A stretch of DNA of 63,605 nucleotides from Pirellulales bacterium. GTDB taxonomy: Bacteria; Planctomycetota; Planctomycetia; Pirellulales; JAEUIK01. Positions 1 through 7,925 of the stretch are shown here, piece after piece. The stretch lies in assembly GCA_019694455.1 (NCBI GenBank), contig JAIBBY010000028.1:1-63605 (forward strand). The letters are read 5' to 3'. A program made the position numbers and the translations under genes. Below the pieces are notes generated by a model that worked only from the letters and a program-made list of their open reading frames with translations, made no database searches and was not told the origin of the DNA. How positions within the stretch are numbered: position 1 is the first letter of the stretch; each line of letters starts with the position of its first letter.

Positions 1-213
1 AGAACAACTGCTGCACGCCGCTGGGACCGGTGATGACGCTCGTCCCCGAATTGTTCAAAGCGCCCACCGAATAGACGTGCGAGTCTTGCTGGTCCCCTCC
101 CGTCTGCTCCAGGCGAATCAAATCAAAACCCGTCCCGCCGTCAAAGCGAATGCCTCCCGGAACGTCCACCAAGCCATTCGAACTGTCGACAATCAGCGTG
201 TCGTTCCCCGACA
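1..213. repeat. Direct repeat, copy A (partner at 934-1146)
   Basis: Bases 1-213 align with 934-1146 at a constant offset of 933. The first 127 bases are identical and the remaining 86 differ at about a dozen positions. Both copies lie in frame within the giant surface protein and encode the same segment of about 70 residues. The unit may continue to the left of the window. Confidence 0.9.
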
Positions 214-3200
214 TCGCGTCGATGGCCATCGCCACACCGTTGGCGCTGTCAACGCTGGCGTTGCCTCGCACCCGAATCGTGTCGTTGCCCCCCAGTCCCT
301 CGACTTGCACTAGTGCCACGTCGGAAATCGAGTAACTTCCCGAGCCCACTGGCGCCGTGACCTCGATCACGCCGGGAGCGCTTTGATAAAGTTCAATCTC
401 GTCGTCACCCGCCGTGCCGCGCACCAAGAGCGTGTCCACTCCGGCGCCACCGGTCAGCGTGTCGTCGCCAGCGCTGGCGATGAAGGTGTCGTCCCCTTCG
501 CCGCCCGTCAGCGTGTCGGCGGCCGTACCGCCTTGCAGCAGGTCGTCCCCGTCGTTGCCTTCCAACTCAACCACCGACGCGGTTCCGCTGGCGTCGATCG
601 TGTCGTTCCCCGCGTCCCCCGCGGCGAACAACACCACACCCGCCGTGCTGCGCGTGGTGATCTCGTCATCCCCGTCGTCGCCATGCACGCCGATCAACGT
701 CAGTTCGGTCGGCACGTTCACGTTGTTCAAGTTGACCACGTCGTTGCCCGAGCCGGCGTTGATGGTCAACGTGTCCTTGTTCGAAAACTCGATCGACTCG
801 TAGTTGTCCACCGTCACCAGGCCGTTGGTTGCCACGGATCCAACGCCGTAGTTGATCGCGTTCGACTCGGGTGTGCCGTTGACCGTCAGATTGACCGCCG
901 GAACCAGATCGACCAGCGGTTCCACATTCTCAAAGAACAACTGCTGCACGCCGCTGGGACCGGTGATGACGCTCGTCCCCGAATTGTTCAAAGCGCCCAC
1001 CGAATAGACGTGCGAGTCTTGCTGGTCCCCTCCCGTCTGCTCCAGGCGAATCAAATCAAAGCCCGTTCCGCCATCGAAACGAATGCCCCCCGGAACCTCC
1101 ACCAAACCGTTCGAACTGTCGACAATCAATGTGTCGTTGCCCGACAGACCGTGAACATTGATCTGATTGAGTGTCGACAACTGCGGCCGCGGCAGATACA
1201 GGGCGCCGTTGAGCGTCACATCGAGCAGACTCGGGTTGGCGGCGTTGCGCACGATGCGGATCACGTCGTCCTGACCTGGGAAGTCGGTGTCGCCCACAAT
1301 GTCCATCACGCCGGGCTGAGCAATTTTCGTGCTAGCGGCCGGAACCGTCCAAGCGCCAGTTCCAAAAGTCCCCGCCACCAACACATCGTCGCTGGCGTCG
1401 TAATCCAGGTCGTAGGTCACCGCATTGGGCATGCCAGCCCCAAGCTCGGTCCAAACACCCGGGTTGTTGCTCAACGAGCGGAACACGCCACCCGCGCCGC
1501 CAACCAACAGCACGTCGACCGCGCCCAGTTCCACGAACTCCACTGTTCGCAAATTGCCGTTGCCGAGATTTCCGGTGCGATTCGCCCAATTGGCGCCCGC
1601 ATCGGTCGTCTCCCACACTTCGTCGTCGCTCACCACGAAAGCGTGCGCCCAATCGTTGGGGTCGAGCGCAATGTCGCGCACCACACCAAACGACCCGGCG
1701 GTGGGATTCAGGGTCCCCCCCGGCGTCGTGCGCAAGAACACCTTGCCGTCGGATCCGGCGTACAACACGTCGGGATTACTTGCTCCTCCCTTGCGGCCGC
1801 CATAGACCAGCGCGCTCACCGATGCAAAGCCGACGCCCGTCGGTACCTGCGTCCAATTCACGCTCGCAGCGTCCGCCGCCACCCCCGCGTTATTCGCTTC
1901 GTAGACCGCGCCAACAGTCACCACATCGTCCGTTCCGCCGCCAATCACCAGCCGCGTCGATTGCCCAGCCGGCGGAGCGATTGCGTTCAGCGCGATCGGC
2001 GTGATGAATTGCCCCACGAAGCCCGCCAATCCGCCTGCCGGCAGCAGCTCGACCGAGGCGCCGACCGCCACATTGAGCGAGTCGACCACCTGTCGCCGAA
2101 AACTACCCAAGCGTTGCTGACTGGAATAGCGTATCGATCGATTCGCCCCCGCCAGCGTCAGACTGTCGACCGCCACATCGCCGCCGTCGCCCCCTTGAAA
2201 TCGCGACCAAACTAAATTGTTCGGCGTAAGCTGCGCCTCGGTGCCGTTGTCTTGCGATCCGCCGACGATGACGTTCGAGATGCTGTCCCATGCGATGTCG
2301 TGCATCTCCACGCCGCCCAGCGCGGTGCCCAGCGCGGTCTCGCCGATGAACGACCCCCAAGCGTTGTTAGTCGAGTCGAGCGGATTCGGCAAGAAGTACA
2401 AGCCGCCGTCGTCCGACTCCAAAAGCACCGTGTTGCTCAGAAACACCATGTCGCGCGTGTCGGCATGGGGCGCGGTTCCGCCTTGCGCGCCCGCGCCCGT
2501 GATCAAGTCCCAAGTCGCGCCAACGGGGTTGTAGCGAAAGATCTCGCTCGGGCTTTGCAGTCCGCCAATGTAGACAACGTCTTCATCCGTGGGATCGGCG
2601 ACCATCGAGAAGCCGCTACCCGCCGAGCGCCAAGGGTTGAAGCTCGCCGGTGTGCCCAGCGCGGTCCAGTTGCCACCGCCATTCACTGAGCAAAAAACGC
2701 CCGTCAACTCGGCGTCGATTGTGCCAGCCGCTGGCGGATCGGCCAGCCCCGCGAATAGCACCGTCGTGGCGCCAAAATCCTCGACCGTCAATTGAATGTT
2801 CGCAGCTGTCCCGATGTCGGCCACCGGAATTCCAGTGTTCACTGCCGTCCAGCTAATGACGCCAGTGCCCGTGTTGAAGTCACCACGGAAAACGCCACCG
2901 CCGATCCCGGGCACCGCCGCGAAAAAGCGCTGCACGTTGTTCGGATCGACAATTAATTGCGTCACGGCGCCGCTTGGCAGGCCATTGGAGCCGCTCAGAA
3001 TTGCAAAGCTCTGCCCATTATTGTTGCTACGGTACAGGCCTCCGCTGCCGTCGATACCGGCGACCAACACCATTTGCGAGACGCCGGCGCCTGGATCGAG
3101 GTCGATGGATGTCGGCAGCACCGTTTTGATGCGCGGCTCGTCCGCTGGATTCACTCCAAAATTCACCCACGTCGCGCCGCCATCGGTGCTGCGCAAAACA

Positions 3201-3667
3201 CCGACCGCCGGCCCCCCCGCGTTGTTCAGGTTGCTGAATGTTCCGGTCCCGGCGAACAGCGTGTTGCCTGCGGGATCGAGCGGGCTGAACGCAATGCTGC
3301 CAATCGCCAGCGAAGGCGCTTGCGGCGTGAGTAGCTCCCACGTCATGGCCGCTGGATTGGCGGTGTTGGCGTTGTTGGTGCGCCAGATGCCGCCGTTTAC
3401 CATGCCCAGGTAAATCTGCGCGCTGTTCGCCGGATTCACCGCGATGCTCTGCGCGGCGCCTGTGACTGGGTTGTTGGGCGGAATCGTCGCGCTGCCATTG
3501 AGAATTGGTCGCGGTCCCTGGTCGACCCAGTCGGGTACGCCCAGCACATCGATCGCCAACAAGCGCCGCTCCTCAAGCGGCTCCCCCTGCAATCGAAGCT
3601 GGCGCGTCGCGCTCCGAATTTGCTTGGCGCTATCGTGCGTATGCCTGCCAAAGAGTTTGGACCACAT
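1..3667 (-). CDS. Large surface protein, Asp-box propeller plus RTX-like repeats (5' part, runs off the window)
   Basis: The reading frame opens at an ATG at 3665-3667 and stays open to base 1, so at least 1222 residues are present and the C-terminus is missing. Near residue 35 it has the motif LEERRLLA, which matches the LEPR-XLL segment found near the N-terminus of giant planctomycete surface proteins. Residues about 50-770 carry Asp-box motifs (STDGGATW, SVNGGGNW, TTDAGANW), the signature of BNR/sortilin-like beta-propellers. Residues about 975-1085 carry GGxGxD-type repeats (GNDGDDLL, GGEGDDTF, GGAGVDTL) like calcium-binding RTX nonapeptides. Residues 839-911 recur almost unchanged at the end of the visible part. 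Role inferred: an exported, calcium-stabilised cell-surface or adhesion protein. No enzymatic motif was seen. Confidence 0.85.
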   Translation of the reverse strand, partial: MWSKLFGRHTHDSAKQIRSATRQLRLQGEPLEERRLLAIDVLGVPDWVDQGPRPILNGSATIPPNNPVTGAAQSIAVNPANSAQIYLGMVNGGIWRTNNANTANPAAMTWELLTPQAPSLAIGSIAFSPLDPAGNTLFAGTGTFSNLNNAGGPAVGVLRSTDGGATWVNFGVNPADEPRIKTVLPTSIDLDPGAGVSQMVLVAGIDGSGGLYRSNNNGQSFAILSGSNGLPSGAVTQLIVDPNNVQRFFAAVPGIGGGVFRGDFNTGTGVISWTAVNTGIPVADIGTAANIQLTVEDFGATTVLFAGLADPPAAGTIDAELTGVFCSVNGGGNWTALGTPASFNPWRSAGSGFSMVADPTDEDVVYIGGLQSPSEIFRYNPVGATWDLITGAGAQGGTAPHADTRDMVFLSNTVLLESDDGGLYFLPNPLDSTNNAWGSFIGETALGTALGGVEMHDIAWDSISNVIVGGSQDNGTEAQLTPNNLVWSRFQGGDGGDVAVDSLTLAGANRSIRYSSQQRLGSFRRQVVDSLNVAVGASVELLPAGGLAGFVGQFITPIALNAIAPPAGQSTRLVIGGGTDDVVTVGAVYEANNAGVAADAASVNWTQVPTGVGFASVSALVYGGRKGGASNPDVLYAGSDGKVFLRTTPGGTLNPTAGSFGVVRDIALDPNDWAHAFVVSDDEVWETTDAGANWANRTGNLGNGNLRTVEFVELGAVDVLLVGGAGGVFRSLSNNPGVWTELGAGMPNAVTYDLDYDASDDVLVAGTFGTGAWTVPAASTKIAQPGVMDIVGDTDFPGQDDVIRIVRNAANPSLLDVTLNGALYLPRPQLSTLNQINVHGLSGNDTLIVDSSNGLVEVPGGIRFDGGTGFDLIRLEQTGGDQQDSHVYSVGALNNSGTSVITGPSGVQQLFFENVEPLVDLVPAVNLTVNGTPESNAINYGVGSVATNGLVTVDNYESIEFSNKDTLTINAGSGNDVVNLNNVNVPTELTLIGVHGDDGDDEITTRSTAGVVLFAAGDAGNDTIDASGTASVVELEGNDGDDLLQGGTAADTLTGGEGDDTFIASAGDDTLTGGAGVDTLLVRGTAGDDEIELYQSAPGVIEVTAPVGSGSYSISDVALVQVEGLGGNDTIRVRGNASVDSANGVAMAIDAMSGNDTLIVDSSNGLVDVPGGIRFDGGTGFDLIRLEQTGGDQQDSHVYSVGALNNSGTSVITGPSGVQQLF
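934..1146. repeat. Direct repeat, copy B (partner at 1-213)
   Basis: In-frame partner of the repeat at 1-213, encoding residues about 840-911 of the surface protein. A stretch of 127 identical bases is more than protein-level selection needs, which suggests recent duplication or gene conversion of a module. Confidence 0.9.
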
Positions 3668-4127
3668 GGTGCGTTCCGATGTTAAGAGGTTGCAATCACA
3701 ATCGAATCAAGAAACCGGGATCGCGTTGCGATCAATTCGATTCCGAAGCTGACAATCAAGATGTTGGTAGTGATGCCGTCGCGTTCGCCTCGCGCGCGAA
3801 GCAGTATCGCAGTCGCCGCCCTAACGACATGATCAGTCCCATTGAGGACAGACCACATGGCTCAGCCTCTGATGGCGCCGGGATGGCGAAAAGATCAGCG
3901 AGACTGCAACACGGCCACGTGGGAGGCTCCGCGCTCTCACGGTCGAGACGCAACGGATGCTATCTCGCGCTCGGCGCGATGTCAAACACCTCACAGGTGT
4001 TGGTTTTCATCGCAAACCATTTTCGGCGCATGAGATAGAGCGCGAGCCGTCTAACAACGCGAGCAGGCGAGCCGTCAAACGACTCGCCTGCTCGGTTGTC
4101 ATTCAAGTTGTCGAAGACCTGCGAACC
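3668..4127. other. Intergenic region, 460 bp, no convincing gene
   Basis: It holds the upstream region of the giant surface protein and the downstream region of the porin-like gene. Short ORFs such as 3756-3953 lack a ribosome-binding site and family features. The only clear structure is the inverted repeat at 4060-4094. Confidence 0.5.
4060..4094 (-). terminator. Inverted repeat, possible terminator of the porin-like gene
   Basis: A 12-bp perfect stem (4060-4071 with 4083-4094) with an 11-base loop lies about 35 bases after the stop codon of the minus-strand gene ending at 4128. The sequence after the stem on the minus strand is not a clean T-run, so a factor-independent terminator is only probable. 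Confidence 0.45.
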
Positions 4128-5330
4128 TTACCAGCACAACTCGGCCCGCGCCACCAGACCATCAAAGGTGAGCGTGTCAGACACATCGGCAAAGCTACTC
4201 GACTGCACAGCCGCCACCCAGCTTGGAGTGGTCACAGTGTTGAACCAACCCGCGATGTAATAGCCACCAGACAGCTTGAGCCGCCCCCCTTTGCTCTGCC
4301 AGCCAACGCCCGCTTCGCAGTCCAATATGCTCACGATGCGGTCGTCGCGCCAACTGGTGTTGGCTTGATCGAGCGCGAATGTGTTGAACTGGTTGTAGTT
4401 GGCGTGAAATCGTCCCGCCATGAAATTGGCGTTGCCGCGTGAATACACATACAGGCCTGTGCAACGCGCGAACCGCATCGCGTCCAGGCCAATCCGCGGT
4501 CCGCCGCCGTCGAAATTGATGCCGGTGTTCACGGTCGTGTTGCCCGGCGAAATCGGCTGCTCCGCCACCAGTTCCTGCCCCAGGTGAGCATAGCGCGCCC
4601 CAACTACGTAGTTGAGCGCCCAACGCGGACCACTTCTCAAGATGGACCGATAGTCGATGTCGGCTAACCGGAACTCCACGTCGTTGCGCGCAGTCGCCGT
4701 CAGGCTGTCCGCGGCGGCCGACAACGTGGCCGGGTGCGTGAGCAGCGAGTGCAACGAGTTTGGCACACTAATCGCCGTGTCGTTACCTGCCCGACTCTCA
4801 AACGAGGTGAACGTGCCGGCGATGCTCGAACAGGGGTCGATTGCGACCCCCCCCCCCACGCGATAGGCGCCACGGTAACCTGGCGACACCACCGCCGTCG
4901 GACCGACTGGCACGCTGGTCAATTGCGCCAGACCATCGCGCGGTTGCGCGTAGGCCACGTTGGCGCCCCCTGCGCGCAGATACATAAAATCGCCAAACAC
5001 GCCGCTGCGATGCATCCAGCGTTTTGGACAACTGCATGCCGTTTGACAGGCGCCGCAATCGTCGCAGGTCGAACCGCAGCTATCTGTCGAGCAGTTACCT
5101 GTTGCGCACCCCGCGCTGGGGCCACTTTCGATATGCACGATCGAGGCCGGTTCTTCCAGCGGCGCCTCCACTGGCGACTCGTCGATCACGTCACCGGCCG
5201 AAATCGGCTCCTGAGCGGCGCGAGCGGCGATCAACCGCGCCGGCAATGGCGCCCGCTCCTCGGCAAATACAATCTTGGATGCTAGCAAGACCCCAATGCA
5301 CGCAATCGCGTGCCGAAAACGTAACGGCAT
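4128..5330 (-). CDS. Lpg1974/BBP7-type outer-membrane beta-barrel protein with Cys-rich linker
   Basis: A 400-residue protein with an N-terminal signal peptide (hydrophobic residues 8-22, cut near AFA-EE). A linker follows with eight cysteines between residues 75 and 101 (75, 80, 85, 89, 92, 95, 99, 101). From residue 105 onward it reads like the Lpg1974/BBP7 family of pore-forming outer-membrane proteins abundant in planctomycetes: an initial GDFMYLRA strand, alternating aromatic and polar strands, a conserved WALNYVVGARYAHL strand, and a C-terminal strand ending in CW. Inferred location is the outer membrane, as porin or structural protein. The Cys-rich linker could form disulphide bridges within the envelope. 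The gene stands alone, with a candidate terminator at 4060-4094. Confidence 0.85.
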   Translation of the reverse strand: MPLRFRHAIACIGVLLASKIVFAEERAPLPARLIAARAAQEPISAGDVIDESPVEAPLEEPASIVHIESGPSAGCATGNCSTDSCGSTCDDCGACQTACSCPKRWMHRSGVFGDFMYLRAGGANVAYAQPRDGLAQLTSVPVGPTAVVSPGYRGAYRVGGGVAIDPCSSIAGTFTSFESRAGNDTAISVPNSLHSLLTHPATLSAAADSLTATARNDVEFRLADIDYRSILRSGPRWALNYVVGARYAHLGQELVAEQPISPGNTTVNTGINFDGGGPRIGLDAMRFARCTGLYVYSRGNANFMAGRFHANYNQFNTFALDQANTSWRDDRIVSILDCEAGVGWQSKGGRLKLSGGYYIAGWFNTVTTPSWVAAVQSSSFADVSDTLTFDGLVARAELCW

Positions 5331-5470
5331 GACTAACCCCCCCGGGTTGACGTAATAGCGCAGAATTGTTGAGTGAGCTGCCCGCTTATTCTGGCTGTAT
5401 CGGTCTGCGCTCTCGTGCGGGTTAGCGAAACTTTGCCATCGGCGGCGATTTGCCGGGCTTGGCTCTTGGA

Positions 5471-5509
5471 ACGCAAAAAAGGGCCGGTCCCATGACTGGG
5501 CCGGCCCTT
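5471..5509 (-). terminator. Rho-independent terminator of the PEP-CTERM gene
   Basis: On the minus strand a GC-rich hairpin (stem of about 13 bp with one bulged base, 4-base loop; arms 5479-5492 and 5497-5509) is followed directly by six T residues (complement of 5475-5480). It lies about 50 bases past the stop codon of the gene at 5557-6543, in the right orientation for it. Confidence 0.9.
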
Positions 5510-5556
5510 AAAGCAATCAGCTGACTCTAGTTGCAACTAATCTACGCGTTGGTCGA

Positions 5557-6543
5557 CTAGCCCTTCTTGCGCAAGACTCGGCGTCCCACCAGTGGTAGTA
5601 CGGTGGCCAAGCCGATGCCCAACAGCACCACCGAGCCTGGCTCGGGGATGACTACGGTCCCTTGCAACGAGTAGGACAGCGCCATGTTGATGCTGGCCGC
5701 CAAATCTAAGGTAGCCGTAATCTCCGCGATGCCAGGAATTGACGTCGCAACCGCCGTGAAATAGTTCAGCGGCAAGGCGATGTTCTGACTTCCAGAAAGC
5801 GTCACTCGAGCATTGCCCGGCGGACCGGTCCCCAGCAACTCCACCTTGTAATCGCCGGTGATGTCCACATTGGTGTCAAGCTCCAAATCAGTGTCGGCGG
5901 CAATACCACTTAGACTGATATCGGCCAAAAGAAATCCATGTAGCGCCGACGGAATCGAGAAGGTCCCCTCGCCCACGCCGGTCGTATTGAAAGTGGCGGC
6001 GCCGATCTGCTTGGTGTACAGCTCGGTCATGTTGCCTTTGATGTCGATGACCAAATCCTGCGGGTTTTCGATGCCACCCGGCAACACCAGCACTAGCTTC
6101 AATGTGATGGTGTCCAACGGAACGCTGACGTTCGTACCGTTGAGCAAATCGAGGTCGGCATTATTCAAGCTCAGGATGTTATGCCCGCCGCCCGGCGCCG
6201 AAATCTCAATGTTCGTAATATTGGGACCAAACGGTTCGCCAATGTTAGTCACGCCCACGCTCTTGGGCTGCGACACGATGTTGATGACGTCGGGATTGAA
6301 CCCCACTGGCGTCACCTGCGGATTCGGCACTAATTTCGCGTCGAGCCCAAAGAGCTTGCCGGCCAACGGGCTCGCCCCTGTGATCGTGACACTGCCGCTG
6401 CCGCCCAGCGTGCCATTAAGACTCGTTGTGTTTCCGCCACCAGTTTCAAAGCTGATCAGCGCAGCGCGCGCAGACTCGCCAACGGCGACCAATACGGCGA
6501 CCATCAGCAGCGCAGGGATTCCGGCCTTGGAGAATTTCGGCAT
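5557..6543 (-). CDS. PEP-CTERM sorting domain protein
   Basis: A 328-residue exported protein. It has a signal peptide (hydrophobic residues 10-27) and a C-terminal PEP-CTERM signal: the VIPEPGS motif, a hydrophobic segment (VVLLGIGLATVLPLV) and a basic tail (GRRVLRKKG). In this family the tail is recognised by an exosortase and the protein goes to the envelope or extracellular matrix. The body is rich in Thr, Asn, Leu and Gly, with no catalytic motif seen. The start is supported by a strong GGGAGG seven bases before the ATG. A good terminator follows, and a candidate sigma-54 promoter lies at 6627-6642. No exosortase gene is in the window. Confidence 0.9.
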   Translation of the reverse strand: MPKFSKAGIPALLMVAVLVAVGESARAALISFETGGGNTTSLNGTLGGSGSVTITGASPLAGKLFGLDAKLVPNPQVTPVGFNPDVINIVSQPKSVGVTNIGEPFGPNITNIEISAPGGGHNILSLNNADLDLLNGTNVSVPLDTITLKLVLVLPGGIENPQDLVIDIKGNMTELYTKQIGAATFNTTGVGEGTFSIPSALHGFLLADISLSGIAADTDLELDTNVDITGDYKVELLGTGPPGNARVTLSGSQNIALPLNYFTAVATSIPGIAEITATLDLAASINMALSYSLQGTVVIPEPGSVVLLGIGLATVLPLVGRRVLRKKG

Positions 6544-6626
6544 TGACTCGCCTCCCAGTGAAATTGACGTTTGAAGTGTGAATTAACCGAGTTGTGGACT
6601 TGTCTGTGGTATGAGCTATCTAGTCG

Positions 6627-6642
6627 GCGAGCGTTCTGCCAA
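6627..6642 (-). promoter_or_regulatory. Candidate sigma-54 promoter of the PEP-CTERM gene
   Basis: On the minus strand the sequence TTGGCAG-N5-TCGC has the GG and GC dinucleotides exactly ten bases apart, as in the -24/-12 consensus TTGGCAC-N5-TTGC. It mismatches once in the -24 element and once in the -12 element. The implied transcript would start near 6615, giving a leader of about 70 bases. A sigma-54 activator gene lies 1.3 kb away. Confidence 0.4.
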
Positions 6643-6678
6643 TTGGCATCCCCGCGCTCTCCGTTGCCAAGGCGCGAA

Positions 6679-6855
6679 CTACCAGCTCCAACGCTTCTGG
6701 CGACGACGATGCATGCCGTTGTGGCCGACAGGTCGCCGCTTGGTGCGATATTCCGGACGCGCGGCGCGCTGACCCGAGCGGGTTGGTTCGTAGCGACCGT
6801 ACTCCACTTGCGAAGACCGTTCGTAGTCTTGCTGAGCGCTGGTGTAATCGGACAT
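6679..6855 (-). CDS. Small basic protein, 58 residues
   Basis: The frame starts at an ATG at 6853-6855 that has a textbook AAGGAG seven bases upstream. This is much better support than the longer upstream reading of the same frame has. The product begins MSDYTSAQQDYERS, is rich in Tyr, Arg, Gln and His, and ends in a strongly basic tail (HRRRQKRWSW). There is no membrane segment or signal peptide. No family recognised. The basic tail could bind nucleic acid or another acidic partner, which is inference only. It lies between the PEP-CTERM gene and a receiver-like gene, all on the minus strand. Confidence 0.6.
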   Translation of the reverse strand: MSDYTSAQQDYERSSQVEYGRYEPTRSGQRAARPEYRTKRRPVGHNGMHRRRQKRWSW

Positions 6856-6928
6856 TGACGTGCTCCTTACAAAACGAGTGACTTGCGTCAAAGACTGAAT
6901 GGAATTTGTGAAACGAAAGTTCGTGTGA

Positions 6929-7447
6929 TCAACGTTGCCAAACCGGCGCCCCCCCCCAAGCGGCGCCCTGTGGCGCCGACAATCGCGCGGCCAACTCGCG
7001 CGCCTCGCCAAACAGCGAGGCGAGTTCTCCCCCCTCGACGACGCCCGGTAAATACAGCCAAGCGCCAAGTTGGCGAGCCCAAATCTCTTCGTCGGCGCTG
7101 CCTTCGCCGCAAACGACCAGCAACGCGCCGCTCTGCTGCGACAGTGTTGCCGCGGCGTCGCGCAGCGCATGGTGCAAAACATGGTTGCGGCTGGCCAAAT
7201 CGACCAGCGCCAACTGAAACAGCAGTCGCTGTTGACAGTCGAGCGCCTCTTGCGGATTGCGGCAGTCAACCGTCACCCAACCCGCTTCAGTCGCCGCGTC
7301 CACGAGTTCGCGTCGATGCTTGTCGTTGGGAGCGATGATCAAACATTGCCACTGCCCTGTGCTGGGCCCGCGCCGCGTCGTCGGACGCACGGCGTTATCG
7401 AGAACCGCTCGGCGTTGCGGAAGCGCCATAGAATGTCTCGGATCCAT
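6929..7447 (-). CDS. Degenerate response-regulator receiver-like protein
   Basis: A 172-residue soluble protein. From residue about 34 the pattern CLIIAPND...LALVDLAS...LLVVCGEG...WLYLPG follows the beta-strand rhythm of a CheY-like receiver. Asp in LVDL sits where the phosphoacceptor would be. The acidic pair of strand 1 is reduced to PND, and the conserved lysine of strand 5 is not evident (YLPG), so it is probably a pseudo-receiver or a distant fold relative. There is no output domain. The start is uncertain: Met7 (ALPQRR) is an alternative and neither has a strong ribosome-binding site. The sigma-54 activator upstream on the same strand lacks a receiver of its own. Confidence 0.6.
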   Translation of the reverse strand: MDPRHSMALPQRRAVLDNAVRPTTRRGPSTGQWQCLIIAPNDKHRRELVDAATEAGWVTVDCRNPQEALDCQQRLLFQLALVDLASRNHVLHHALRDAAATLSQQSGALLVVCGEGSADEEIWARQLGAWLYLPGVVEGGELASLFGEARELAARLSAPQGAAWGGAPVWQR

Positions 7448-7925
7448 GGCTCCGCGGTCATCCTGCCGTGGGGCCGTGTCGGTTATCCCTGATCGATGCC
7501 GGCGCGCTCCCGCGCCAGTGGTCCAACAGGTTCGGCATGCGACAAAAACACGCCACGGCTACGAACGAGCAAAGGAATTGGGCGTGGCCCTGTCGACCGA
7601 ATGGACCGGTCCGCCTAAAGCACCCCTTATGCCAACCGTGCTGGCGGCGCCAAAGACAGATCGCAAGTCACTACTAAAAAAGGGCTTGCGAATTCATCAG
7701 CCGTCAGATTGTGCGCGTGCAAGCGATTCCACCAGCTCACCAAACCAGTGAGCACCGCGCGATGGTGGACCGCGCAAATACAGCCTCAAACATGACTTAA
7801 GGCCGGAATCCTCAACTCGATGAATCTTCCCCAAGGCGAGGAAGGGCTCGAAAGCGAGCGCGCATGGTCAATGCGATGCAAGTCTCGAGCATTGCGAAAA
7901 TCGAGGAGGGAGGGCTCAAGGCTCG
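7448..7925. other. Intergenic region, 478 bp, no convincing gene
   Basis: It separates two minus-strand genes. Small ORFs here have no ribosome-binding site and no recognisable product. A short palindrome (GCTCGCTAGCGAGC) lies at about 7919-7932 just after the stop of the sigma-54 activator. Nothing else was found. Confidence 0.5.

Noticed and set aside
383..2215. Long plus-strand ORF of 610 codons
   Set aside because: It is the antisense shadow of the giant surface protein; its product is Arg/His-rich with no domain, while the minus strand gives clear Asp-box and RTX motifs.
3756..3953. Minus-strand ORF of 65 codons in the 3.7-4.1 kb gap
   Set aside because: No ribosome-binding site or recognisable fold; composition looks random.
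4068..4120. Possible attachment site or mobile-element border near the 4.06 kb inverted repeat
   Set aside because: No integrase, direct repeats or change of gene content nearby. The dyad fits a terminator.
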